From SAR202 cluster bacterium (GTDB lineage Bacteria > Chloroflexota > Dehalococcoidia > Lucifugimonadales > UBA826): 42,980 nt of DNA. The stretch lies in the NCBI GenBank assembly GCA_008373095.1, contig RQOP01000091.1, forward strand, positions 1-42,980, read 5' to 3'. The stretch's first letter is position 1. Each line of letters starts with the position of its first letter. Shown piece after piece: positions 28,345-37,654 of this stretch. Made by a program: the position numbers and the translations under genes. Under the pieces are notes generated by a model. The model was not told the DNA's origin. It did not search any database and was given only the letters and a program-made list of their open reading frames with translations.

Positions 28345-28737
28345 ATGTTGTTTAAATTTCTAACGGGCAAAGAAATAAGTAACCTTCAAACAGGACTGAT
28401 TTTTTCTCAGGCAGCAGGATTAATATGGGTTTTTATAGGACTGATGCTGTTATTTCCGTCCGACACTATTACTGTAAATGATGGAGGACCTCCTGCCCCG
28501 ATACTTGTATTGGTTGGTGTGGTACGGATATTACTTCCGATTATTATTGGCAGAGGGGTAAAGATACTTGTTTGGGTGTCAATACTGTTAAGTATATTGG
28601 CATTCGCCAATGGGTTTCTCGCAACCATGAATAACGATATCCAGTTCATATGGTTTTTGCCGTTAACGGTATTGGTTGAAATAGCTGTGCTGTACAACCT
28701 TCTCAGCCCAAAAGGAAGGCAAGAATTAAATAGCTGA
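28345..28737 (+). CDS. Hypothetical membrane protein (130 aa)
   Basis: Predominantly hydrophobic with multiple TM segments. No family recognised. Confidence 0.65.
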   Translation: MLFKFLTGKEISNLQTGLIFSQAAGLIWVFIGLMLLFPSDTITVNDGGPPAPILVLVGVVRILLPIIIGRGVKILVWVSILLSILAFANGFLATMNNDIQFIWFLPLTVLVEIAVLYNLLSPKGRQELNS

Positions 28738-28775
28738 TAATAGGAATTTGGAAACTCCAATAGTTGAGGTAAGGA

Positions 28776-29177
28776 ATGATAAAAAAAGTTTTTAAACCGT
28801 TTACTTGGTTAATTATTTTCGCAGTGATTAATTTTATAGCTGCAGGGATAGGTTCGTTAGTGGGTGGTGAAGGAACGGCTGAATCAGGTTGGGGAGAAGG
28901 AAACGTCCTTGCCCATGACGTCTATTACGAAACCTCATTTGGATTTATGTTCATCGGCCTTAGTGTGATTGCCGCTGGCTTAGCATTTTTGACATCGGGT
29001 GTTCAAAGGGCAAAAATGACCGTTTTGTTCGGTGTGACCATGGCTTTGATGATTATTTCAGTAGCTGTATATTCCAATGCGGAAGGCTACTCCATGGGTG
29101 GTCCGATTATCTTAGTTCCTATAGCTTTGATGAGCCTTGTGACTCTGAGTGGGATACTCCATATTAAAGCGGAATAA
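28776..29177 (+). CDS. Hypothetical membrane protein (133 aa)
   Basis: Multiple TM segments, co-directional with the preceding gene, 38 nt gap. Confidence 0.65.
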   Translation: MIKKVFKPFTWLIIFAVINFIAAGIGSLVGGEGTAESGWGEGNVLAHDVYYETSFGFMFIGLSVIAAGLAFLTSGVQRAKMTVLFGVTMALMIISVAVYSNAEGYSMGGPIILVPIALMSLVTLSGILHIKAE

Positions 29178-29226
29178 ATTCAGTTCAATAGATCGCTCAA
29201 AGATGTATTTGAGTGAAATCACGTCT

Positions 29227-30333
29227 TTATATTTGATATTTGACGACCGAATAGTGATCCAATTCTAGTCCTAAGCCTGGTTTGTCTGGATACGGAGACC
29301 AATAACCATCCTTTTGTTTTGGGAAGTCTATATACCACAGCTCGTCGCCATCTAGGGATACATTCATGTATTCAACGACCTTTAAATTAGGTGTCGCGCA
29401 AGCTACGTGTAAATGGGCTAATTGGAGTGCGTGTGGCGCTACTGGTAGGTTAAAAGAATGGGCCAAGTGCGCCACCTTCATCCATTCTGTTACTCCTCCA
29501 ACTCTACCTATATCTGGTTGGACGATGTCAGCTCCACCACGTCCTATAAGGTCCCTGAATCCGTATTTTGTGTATTCGTGTTCACCTGTAGCTATAGGAA
29601 TACTAGTTGCCTTCGATATATCTGCCATTCCGTCGATATCGTCAGGTATCAGCGGCTCCTCAAGCCAGCCTATCTGGAACTGTTCGAATTCCTTTGCCAT
29701 GTATATAGCCTGTTTTCGATAATATCCGTTGTTTGCATCGATGTAGATACTGACATCATCTCCCACAGCTTTTCTAACGGCAGCTACTCTTTCAATATCT
29801 TCTCTTTCTGATAATCCAAAATCCTTGCCTACTTTCATTTTGACTCTAGGTATGCCGTCAGACACATATCCAGTCATTTCTTCTATAAGCTCTTTTTCAG
29901 AGAAATTAGTCCAACCACCACTCCCATATACGGGTACAGAATCTGTGTATGCTCCAAGTAGTTTATAAAGGGGTAGATTCACATATTTTCCCTTGAGGTC
30001 CCAGAGTCCTATATCAATGGCAGAAATGGCACAGAATGCTATGCCTTTCCGGCCATATCCTCTCACTTTCCAATACATATCGTTCCATAGTTGTTCAATG
30101 TCCAGTGGGTCTTTTCCTATTAGTTCATTTTTGAGGGAACTTTCAATAACGTCGATGACTCCTGGGGAGGCGTAAGTCATTCCAAGACCTTCTATATCTT
30201 CATCAGTTTTAATATGGACGAAAATTTGGCCTCTGCCTCCAGACTCCTCCTTTGGGGTTGGTATGGTTGCGTCCTGTATTGGCTTTCCTTCAGGACTATG
30301 AAGGTGGGTTGTAGTTATGTCGGTTATTTTCAT
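29227..30333 (-). CDS. Mandelate racemase/muconate lactonizing enzyme family (enolase superfamily)
   Basis: VKMKVGKD (KxK), IDANNGYY, WLEEPLIPDD, ATGEHEYTKYGFRDLI, VAPHALQLAHLH. Confidence 0.95.
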   Translation of the reverse strand: MKITDITTTHLHSPEGKPIQDATIPTPKEESGGRGQIFVHIKTDEDIEGLGMTYASPGVIDVIESSLKNELIGKDPLDIEQLWNDMYWKVRGYGRKGIAFCAISAIDIGLWDLKGKYVNLPLYKLLGAYTDSVPVYGSGGWTNFSEKELIEEMTGYVSDGIPRVKMKVGKDFGLSEREDIERVAAVRKAVGDDVSIYIDANNGYYRKQAIYMAKEFEQFQIGWLEEPLIPDDIDGMADISKATSIPIATGEHEYTKYGFRDLIGRGGADIVQPDIGRVGGVTEWMKVAHLAHSFNLPVAPHALQLAHLHVACATPNLKVVEYMNVSLDGDELWYIDFPKQKDGYWSPYPDKPGLGLELDHYSVVKYQI

Positions 30334-30360
30334 TTGGGCCTCTTAATTGAATTAGAGAAT

Positions 30361-32031
30361 TTACATTTTCTCAGGCTTGTTCATTCCCATAAGGTCTAGG
30401 CAGTATGCAAGTGATAGTTTGGCGGCTTCGCATAGTTTTAACCTCGCCTTGCTTAATTCTAGGTCGGCTGCATTTTCTGAGAGCACTCTACAGTTCTGAT
30501 AAAAATTATGAAAAGATGTCGCCAATTCTAGTGAATAATGGGGCAGGTGATGCACTTCATAAGTGTCCGCAATTGTATTTATTACGGAGGGCAACTCTAA
30601 TATTTTATTAATAAGGTGTCTCTCTGATTCATGGTCCAACATGGTAACCGAGCCGGTTGAATAATCTATATTCTTTTCGGCAGCTAAGCCTAGTATGCTG
30701 CATATTCTGGCATGACCGTATTGAATGTAATAAACAGGGTTTTCGGAAGATTGTTGCTTAGCTAAGTCTAGGTCGAAATCCAATTGGCTTTCATGGGACC
30801 TAGATAAGAACATGAACCTACATGCATCTGAACCAATTTCGTTGACTAGTTCAATTAAAGGAACGACATTACCTTCCCGTTTTGAAAGTTTTTCCGTGGT
30901 CTCGCCTTTTTTGAATCTGACCATCTGGACTAGAATCATTTCTAGATTGTCAGGATCGCTTCCAAGCATTTTCATCGCAGATTTTAGTCTCGGTACCTGG
31001 CCTTGATGGTCGGCGCCCCAAACATCAATCACCTTATCAAATTTTCTTTGCACAAATTTGTTGTAGTGGTAGGCGATGTCCGTGGAAAAATAAGTTGGAG
31101 TTCCGTTACTTCTTATAAGAACATTGTCTTTTTCTTCGCCCAATTTGGTGTTTAAAAGCCAAGTGGCTCCATCTTTTTCATATACATAGCCCATTTCTGT
31201 TAATACAGTCATACATTTTTCAAACTGACCATTTTCAAAAAGACTTTGTTCACTGAACCAGCTATCAAAGTTAATTTTTAGAGATTCGATATCTTCTTTA
31301 ATTCCCTCTATCATCAAAGCTATGCCAACCCTGCCCAGGTCTAATATTTCTTCGGGATTGGAGGTGTCGTAGACCCTATTACCGGAATCTCTTATTTTTT
31401 CAGCGATAGCTATAACATCTTCCCCAGGGTATGAATCTTCTGGCATATCAACATTATTCCCAAGTGACTGCAAATATCTTGCAGTTAAAGATCTGTGGAA
31501 TTTATCTATCTGGGCTCCTGCATCGTTTAGGTAGTATTCCTGCTCAACATCGGATCCGGCAGCTTTTAAAACGCTTGCCAGAGTACTCCCTATAACCGCA
31601 CCTCTCGCATGGGCTACATGGAGTCTTCCGGTTGGGTTTGCGCTGATGTATTCGATTTGAAACTTTTTGTCCTTTCCTGCACTTGTGACCCCATAACTTT
31701 CTGGGTTGGACAAGATTTGATCAACTTGGTTTTGCAGCCATCTACTGCTTAATACAAAATTAAGAAATCCAGGGTTTGCCACTACGACATCGTCTAATAT
31801 TTCATCTTTTTTCAGATATTCAGCGAGTACATTTGCTATTTCCATTGGGTTCTTCTTCAATGGCTTAGCGAGTTTCAAAGGAAGGCTTGAAGCATAATCC
31901 CCGTGTCCTGGATTTTGCGGTCTTTCAACAGCGGTATCGCCGATTTCGACGTTAGCGATAAGATTATCCTTTTGAGCCAAGTCAAAGGCTTTTTTTATTG
32001 AATCACTGAGCATCTCAGGAACAGTCGTCAA
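30361..32031 (-). CDS. argS: Arginyl-tRNA synthetase
   Basis: EYISANPTGRLHVAHARGAVIGSTLA, DVWGADHQGQVPRLKSAM, KLSKREGNVVPL, C-terminal LMGMNKPEKM. TTG start. Confidence 0.98.
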   Translation of the reverse strand: MTTVPEMLSDSIKKAFDLAQKDNLIANVEIGDTAVERPQNPGHGDYASSLPLKLAKPLKKNPMEIANVLAEYLKKDEILDDVVVANPGFLNFVLSSRWLQNQVDQILSNPESYGVTSAGKDKKFQIEYISANPTGRLHVAHARGAVIGSTLASVLKAAGSDVEQEYYLNDAGAQIDKFHRSLTARYLQSLGNNVDMPEDSYPGEDVIAIAEKIRDSGNRVYDTSNPEEILDLGRVGIALMIEGIKEDIESLKINFDSWFSEQSLFENGQFEKCMTVLTEMGYVYEKDGATWLLNTKLGEEKDNVLIRSNGTPTYFSTDIAYHYNKFVQRKFDKVIDVWGADHQGQVPRLKSAMKMLGSDPDNLEMILVQMVRFKKGETTEKLSKREGNVVPLIELVNEIGSDACRFMFLSRSHESQLDFDLDLAKQQSSENPVYYIQYGHARICSILGLAAEKNIDYSTGSVTMLDHESERHLINKILELPSVINTIADTYEVHHLPHYSLELATSFHNFYQNCRVLSENAADLELSKARLKLCEAAKLSLAYCLDLMGMNKPEKM

Positions 32032-32061
32032 TTTTACAACTCCGGTAAACTTTTATATTAG

Positions 32062-33120
32062 TTACCCAGTGACATGTATCGTTGGGTCGTTTTCTGAAGG
32101 ACTATAAACTTCCCCTATAATTTGATTACTCAACGTTCCTGTCTCGGATAGTAGTTTTTGTAATTTATCTGCCTTATTTGGATTTATTGAAATCAGTAGT
32201 CCACCTGAGGTTTGTGCGTCGCACAAAAGGATTTTGTCGTTTTCTGTAATTCCTTCATCCCAGAGCACTGTGGGATTCACAGATTCCAAATTTCGCATCG
32301 TTCCCCCTGGGGCGATTCCCTGGTTCAAAAGGTACTCAGTACCTTCGATTACAGGAACGCTAGATTTGTATATGTGAGCAGCTGTTCGGCTACCTTCCAT
32401 CATTTCTCTTAGATGTCCTAACAGACCAAATCCAGTAACGTCAGAGCAAGCATTTACCCCGACTGAAATCATAGCCTCAGATGCAGATTTGTTGAGTGTT
32501 GCCATAATTTCGACGGCGTTATCCAGCACGTTGGAATCTACTTTTTCTTGCTTGCCGGCAGTAGTTATCACACCAGTGCCTATCGGTTTTGTTAGTAGCA
32601 ACAGGTCACCAGGTTTGGAATTACTGTTTGCTGTTTGATTTCCTGGATTAACTATTCCTGTCACCGAAAGGCCGTATTTAGGTTCGGCATCCACGACGCT
32701 GTGGCCCCCGGCGATAACGATTCCGGCTTCTAACGCTTTCGAAGCTCCACCTTTTAAGATTTCTCCCAAGATGGACATGTCTAAATCTGAAGGAAACCCT
32801 ACTATGTTCAGAGCCGCTATCGGTTTAGCTCCCATTGCATATATGTCACTCAATGAGTTAGCTGCTGCTATCTGACCGAAGATAAATGGGTCATCCACAA
32901 TAGGTGGAAAAAAGTCAACAGTTAAAACTATAGCTAGGTCATCAGTTAATTTATAAACGGCCGCGTCATCACTGGTTTTCGTTCCCACCAGTAGGTTTGG
33001 ATGGGTCATTTCTGGTAGCTGCTGCAGAACCTGCATCAGGTCATCTGGACTTAGCTTGGAGGCTCAACCAGCACATGATGCTAGTTCTGTGAGCCTTACT
33101 TTTTCATGATGGTGCTGCAT
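32062..33120 (-). CDS. selD: Selenide, water dikinase (selenophosphate synthetase), probable selenoprotein with Sec at codon 19 (UGA at 33064-33066)
   Basis: Downstream part: LLVGTKTSDDAAVYKLTDDLAIVLTVDFFPPIVDDPFIFGQIAAANSLSDIYAMG. Reverse complement upstream of the track start: ATG CAG CAC CAT CAT GAA AAA GTA AGG CTC ACA GAA CTA GCA TCA TGT GCT GGT TGA GCC TCC AAG CTA AGT CCA GAT GAC CTG ATG, i.e. ...LTELASCAG-U-ASKLSPDDLM. Confidence 0.95.
33025..33047 (-). promoter_or_regulatory. Candidate bacterial SECIS hairpin in selD
   Basis: Reverse-complement CAGA-(TG bulge)-ACCTG-ATG-CAGGT-TCTG: 4 bp + 2-nt 5' bulge + 5 bp + apical loop. The loop begins 28 nt after the UGA. Confidence 0.7.
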
Positions 33121-33264
33121 TCTTGGTATCCTAAGTGATGCAAATTACTGAATATTATATCTGTATATTGATGTGTTTAAAGTATAAAGTCGATATTCAT
33201 TATCAGATATCATTGAACAAGAACATTCCTACTTCAATTTGATGAGGTGTTTATTTTACGGATG

Positions 33265-34230
33265 AGATACTCCGATTTTTCAGTTAATAGCATTGACCTT
33301 TCTGTAATTGGATTTCCTCTGTGGACTCTAGCTACCAGAGGTTGGGGTGCAAAAGATACCGACCTTTCCATATATTTACTCCAGCAGGCTTTTGAACAAG
33401 GTATAAATTTTTTTGATACAGCTGATTCCTATGGAAAAGGTTATGGTGAAGAGCTGTTGAGGGAAGCTCTTTCACCTGTGAGGCATGAAATCGTTATATC
33501 TACTAAATTTGGGTACGATTTCTATTCTCCACAGTTGGATGTAGATTGGGATGGTAAGAATTTTGATCCCGAATATGTTGTCTATGCCTGTGAACAATCC
33601 TTGCGTCGTATTGGAACCGACTATCTCGACATGTATTTTGTTCATTATCCCTCATATGCCGAGGTAGAGAATGATGATTTATATGAGGCCCTTGAAAAAC
33701 TGGTAGATGCGGGTAAGATTCTGAATTTTGGTATCGCGACAGATGATCGGCCAGAAGCAGCAGAAATAGCTACGTTGCTAGCCTTTGAAAGAGGGCTAGA
33801 TTTATTTCATACCCCGTTCAGTTTGTTGGAACAAGAACTGGTTGATCTTTTTTCTCAAATGGAAAAGCATATTTCAGTCATAGCTAGAAGAGTCCATTCA
33901 TTTGGCCTTTTAGAAGACTCTTATGATCCCAAAATATTTCAGGAGTCAGATTCCAGTAATCATCCTGTGTTGAAGAAGATTTTGGAAATGCGACCCCATT
34001 ATGATTTTTTATTTGAGGACTGGGAAGAAAGCGTGCCGGACGTGGCATTGAGGTTTGCCATAACTAATAAAAATGTGGCCTCAACACTTCCCAATATCTC
34101 TGATGTCGATAACTTGAGACAATATTGTTTATCTGCCGATAAACCAGATTTAGCTAGTGATCTTATGAGTTTGATAGGTGAGGTTTACAGCGAACAAAAA
34201 GACAATGACAACGATGAGGGGAAAGAATAA
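33265..34230 (+). CDS. Aldo/keto reductase family protein
   Basis: NFFDTADSYGKGYGEELLREAL, IVISTKFGYDF, EQSLRRIGTDYLDMYFVHYP. Start probably MRYSDFSV at 33265 (track starts at 33247). Confidence 0.93.
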   Translation, partial: RYSDFSVNSIDLSVIGFPLWTLATRGWGAKDTDLSIYLLQQAFEQGINFFDTADSYGKGYGEELLREALSPVRHEIVISTKFGYDFYSPQLDVDWDGKNFDPEYVVYACEQSLRRIGTDYLDMYFVHYPSYAEVENDDLYEALEKLVDAGKILNFGIATDDRPEAAEIATLLAFERGLDLFHTPFSLLEQELVDLFSQMEKHISVIARRVHSFGLLEDSYDPKIFQESDSSNHPVLKKILEMRPHYDFLFEDWEESVPDVALRFAITNKNVASTLPNISDVDNLRQYCLSADKPDLASDLMSLIGEVYSEQKDNDNDEGKE

Positions 34231-34251
34231 ATTCTCATAAGCTTTTTGTAA

Positions 34252-34707
34252 TCAGTTCCTTTTCTTTTTGGCCCTTTTCATTTCGTCTTCGATGAGTTTG
34301 AAATCTCTGCTGGGTATGAGGTGTATGCGGTCCCAAAAAGCAAGTGGCCAATCTTCCGGAGCCCATCTCTTTACGTACTCAAGGCTTGGCCCCAACTGTA
34401 GTCCATCAATGTATTCTGTTTCTTCTAAGACATAGTTGGGTTTTAGTTCTATTCTAAATTTAAATTCCTTAGGTTGATCTGAAGGCATCCATATGGGGGA
34501 CTCATCTTCAAAGTAGTCGGAAGTTATTGTTGCTGACGCCGTCCAGCATTTCCTGTTTCGGTCAAAAAATATAACCCGGTCTTTTGCGTGCATCCTCTGT
34601 GCACGTCTTTTGTATTTGGCGCTCATTCCAAATATTTTGTACCCTTTTTCGCGAGTAATTACAGAGTTTTCGCTATTATCTACAAACATCCAGTAATTGG
34701 AGCCCAT
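34252..34707 (-). CDS. EVE/PUA-like domain protein
   Basis: NYWMFVDNSENSVITREKGYKIFGMSAKYKRRAQRMHAKDRVIFFD fits an EVE-type domain. Confidence 0.65.
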   Translation of the reverse strand: MGSNYWMFVDNSENSVITREKGYKIFGMSAKYKRRAQRMHAKDRVIFFDRNRKCWTASATITSDYFEDESPIWMPSDQPKEFKFRIELKPNYVLEETEYIDGLQLGPSLEYVKRWAPEDWPLAFWDRIHLIPSRDFKLIEDEMKRAKKKRN

Positions 34708-34867
34708 TTAATTTCCCTGTGACCTGTCTCGTTAATTTGTTAAGGCTGTTTTATTGTCATACATTGTACATCTGTTTGAGATATGCTCGCTAAGGTTGTG
34801 AAGGTATAAAATAGTTGGTGCTTTACCGGTGTATTTAATTAGATAAATGCGAATAGATTGGGTCTTT

Positions 34868-35542
34868 ATGAATGTTTTTTCGGCGATAATACTGGGTGCA
34901 GGTTCCGGAGATCGGATGGGAGGAATTGATAAAATACTCACCGAAATTTCTGGTGTACCTGCAATATTACATTCTGTGAATGCCTTCATCGAGGTTGGGA
35001 TATTCCAAACGACGATACTATTAGCAAACACCGATAATATCGATGAATTGAAGCGCCTCATGTCCGATCCTAAATATCAGTCAGTTCATGTGGTTCTAGG
35101 CGGTAATAGAAGGCAGGATTCTGTAAGGATAGGTTTGGATCAAATCAAATCGTCCGATTATGTGATGATTCATGATGGAGCAAGACCATGCGTTTCACCT
35201 GATCTCATCAGGCGTGGCATGATGGCATCTGAAAATTCTGATGCAGCTATTCCAGTCGTTCCAATCACTGACACAGTCAAGATGCTAAAGGACTCTATGG
35301 TTATGTCAACAATGGATAGGTCGTCCCTTTATGCCTCTCAGACGCCTCAAGTTTTTAAGTATAAAACTATCGCCGAATTGCACTTAACTTTGACGTCAGA
35401 TGTAACAGATGATGCTGCAATTATAGAGATCCATGGCGGTAATGTATCGACTTATGATGGTGATCCTGAAAATATTAAAATGACGAATCCTATCGATATT
35501 GAAATCGCAGAAACTATTTTGAAGAGACGAAAAGGTAAATGA
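34868..35542 (+). CDS. ispD: 2-C-methyl-D-erythritol 4-phosphate cytidylyltransferase
   Basis: SAIILGAGSGDRMGGIDKILTEISG, VMIHDGARPCVSPDLI, ASQTPQVFKYK. The track ORF starts at 34847. Confidence 0.95.
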   Translation: MNVFSAIILGAGSGDRMGGIDKILTEISGVPAILHSVNAFIEVGIFQTTILLANTDNIDELKRLMSDPKYQSVHVVLGGNRRQDSVRIGLDQIKSSDYVMIHDGARPCVSPDLIRRGMMASENSDAAIPVVPITDTVKMLKDSMVMSTMDRSSLYASQTPQVFKYKTIAELHLTLTSDVTDDAAIIEIHGGNVSTYDGDPENIKMTNPIDIEIAETILKRRKGK

Positions 35543-36024
35543 CTTCATCTAGAACTGGAATTGGTATAGACGTACACCGACTTAAAAAAGGTGGTCCGAT
35601 AATATTGGGAGGGGTTCAAATCCCACATGAATATGGCTTGTTGGGACATAGTGACGGGGACGTTTTATTACATGCAGTGATTGATGGATTTCTAGGGGCT
35701 GCGAATATGGGGGATATCGGGGTTCATTTCCCTTCTGATAACCCAGATTATAAAGGAATAAGTAGTGAAATATTACTTGAAACAGCTTTCAGCCTGATAG
35801 TCGAAAAAGGATGGAAGCCGGTGTTTGTGGATGCTACAATTATCGCCGAAAAACCGCGCCTAGCAAAATTTGTGCCACAAATGAAAATAAAAATAGCGCG
35901 CGCTGTAAATTTAACTCAAGAAGACGTCAGCATTAAAGCTACCACCACCGATGGGCTTGGTTATATTGGTAGGGGAGAAGGTATTGCTTGCCATGCTGTA
36001 GTAACGATTCAGAGATTAGGATGA
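35539..36024 (+). CDS. ispF: 2-C-methyl-D-erythritol 2,4-cyclodiphosphate synthase
   Basis: GIGIDVHRL, GLLGHSDGDVLLHAVIDGFLGAANMGDIGVHFPSDNP, VSIKATTTDGLGYIGRGEGIACHAV. Confidence 0.98.
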   Translation: MTSSRTGIGIDVHRLKKGGPIILGGVQIPHEYGLLGHSDGDVLLHAVIDGFLGAANMGDIGVHFPSDNPDYKGISSEILLETAFSLIVEKGWKPVFVDATIIAEKPRLAKFVPQMKIKIARAVNLTQEDVSIKATTTDGLGYIGRGEGIACHAVVTIQRLG

Positions 36025-37379
36025 GACTGTATAACACGCTAAGTAGGTCAGTAGAAGAATTGGTGGTTGAAGATAACACCGTGAACATGTACGTATGCGG
36101 TATAACTCCGTATGCTCCATCCCATTTAGGTCACGCGATGTGTGCCATCGTTTTCGATGTAATCCGTAGATATCTTGAATACAAGGGATACAAAGTTAAT
36201 TTCATTCAGAACTTTACCGATATTGATGACAAGATGATCATAGCGGCAAATGATGAAGGAATTAAGGTTTCAGAACTAGCGGAAAGGAATATTCAGGCCT
36301 ATCTGTCCGAGCTTGGTCGACTGAATGTTATGGAGGCTTCCGAATATCCAAGGGCTACAGAAGAAATCGACTCGATAATCCAGGTAATAACGGACCTAAT
36401 AGAAAAAGGATATGCATATGAGATATCCGGGGACGTCTATTTTAGGGTAAAACAAGATGAGGATTACGGGAAATTAAGCCGAAGGAATATTGACGATTTA
36501 CTGGCAGGAGCAAGATTGGAAATAGAGGAGACAAAAGAAAACCCTGCAGATTTTGCTCTCTGGAAGAGTCAAAAACCGGGAGAACCAGCTTGGGATAGTC
36601 CTTGGGGTCAAGGGCGGCCGGGTTGGCACATTGAATGTACAGCAATGTCTTTAACTTACCTCAATAACAAGATTGATATTCATGGGGGTGGACAGGATTT
36701 AGTATTTCCTCATCATGAAAATGAAATTGCACAGTCAGAGTCCTACACAGGGGTAGAACCTTTCGCTAGATATTGGATGCATAACGGGACCCTTGGATAT
36801 GGGGAAGAAAAAATGAGCAAATCATTGGGGAATGTCTTTTCGATAGGTGAAGCCTTGCAGGTATTTTCCTCTGACGCCCTTCGAATGTTTTTTCTCAGTT
36901 CTCATTATAGAACCCCGTTGGTTTTCAGTAATGAGTCTGTAGAAGGTCAACAAAGGGCGATAGAAAGGCTTAAATCTGCTGTAGCCTCTAATTCAGGTGA
37001 AGGGGAGATTCTCAAAACAAATCCGTATCGTGAAAGATTTGAAGCTGCCATGGATGAGGACTTCAATACTCCAATAGCATTTTCAGTTATTTTTGATTTA
37101 GCCAGGGATATCAATAGAGAATCCTCAAATGGCCTCAACGTTAATCCTGCGCAGGATCTTCTTTCAGAATTGGCGAAAGTTTTGGGGATAACACTGGAAA
37201 CTGATAATTCGAAAGCAGATGGGGATATAGCACCTTATCTGGATTTGTTATTGGAAGTCCGTGAAGGACTTAGAAAGGAAAAACAATTTGAGTTGTCTGA
37301 TCAAATAAGAGATAGGCTAGTAGATCTAGGAGTATCAATAGAAGATACCTCTACCGGTGCGCGGTGGAAGCTTGATTAG
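36021..37379 (+). CDS. cysS: Cysteinyl-tRNA synthetase
   Basis: YVCGITPYAPSHLGHAM, PGWHIECTAMS, GGGQDLVFPHHENEIAQSE, KMSKSLGN. ATGA overlap with ispF; track ORF begins upstream at 35988. Confidence 0.98.
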   Translation: MRLYNTLSRSVEELVVEDNTVNMYVCGITPYAPSHLGHAMCAIVFDVIRRYLEYKGYKVNFIQNFTDIDDKMIIAANDEGIKVSELAERNIQAYLSELGRLNVMEASEYPRATEEIDSIIQVITDLIEKGYAYEISGDVYFRVKQDEDYGKLSRRNIDDLLAGARLEIEETKENPADFALWKSQKPGEPAWDSPWGQGRPGWHIECTAMSLTYLNNKIDIHGGGQDLVFPHHENEIAQSESYTGVEPFARYWMHNGTLGYGEEKMSKSLGNVFSIGEALQVFSSDALRMFFLSSHYRTPLVFSNESVEGQQRAIERLKSAVASNSGEGEILKTNPYRERFEAAMDEDFNTPIAFSVIFDLARDINRESSNGLNVNPAQDLLSELAKVLGITLETDNSKADGDIAPYLDLLLEVREGLRKEKQFELSDQIRDRLVDLGVSIEDTSTGARWKLD

Positions 37380-37397
37380 GACACTGGGATCTCGATA

Positions 37398-37619
37398 CTA
37401 ATCGAACCAGCTACTCGCACTGATAATCGATACCACTATAAAAATCACAACCAATGCTATCGTAAATCGGAACAAAGCCAATTCGATACCTCTTCTAGTT
37501 CTAAAAGAGGATTCTGCTGCTCCAAACAAGGCAGTGCCTTGACCTCTTACTTGCATCAGTATCACAGCGATTAAAAGCAACGATATGAATATCATTACTA
37601 TATTTATTGCAGTATCCAT
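37398..37619 (-). CDS. secG: Preprotein translocase subunit SecG
   Basis: Two TM segments with the intervening VRGQGTALFGAAESSFRTRRGIE motif. Confidence 0.9.
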   Translation of the reverse strand: MDTAINIVMIFISLLLIAVILMQVRGQGTALFGAAESSFRTRRGIELALFRFTIALVVIFIVVSIISASSWFD

Positions 37620-37654
37620 GGGGTAATTATACCTCTAAGTAAGGCCTTAGGGTA

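Noticed and set aside
29195-29214. CTCAAA-N6-TTTGAG hairpin as a terminator between the membrane-protein gene and the enolase gene
   Set aside because: The stem is AT-rich with no following U-tract on either strand; too weak to call.
33121-33246. Possible tRNA-Sec or other RNA gene next to selD
   Set aside because: AT-rich intergenic sequence with no T-arm motif or long acceptor stem; it looks like divergent promoters.
35611-35624. tRNA T-arm-like sequence ggggttcaaatccc
   Set aside because: It lies in the conserved ispF coding sequence (GGVQIPHEYG). No acceptor, D or anticodon arms at appropriate distances.
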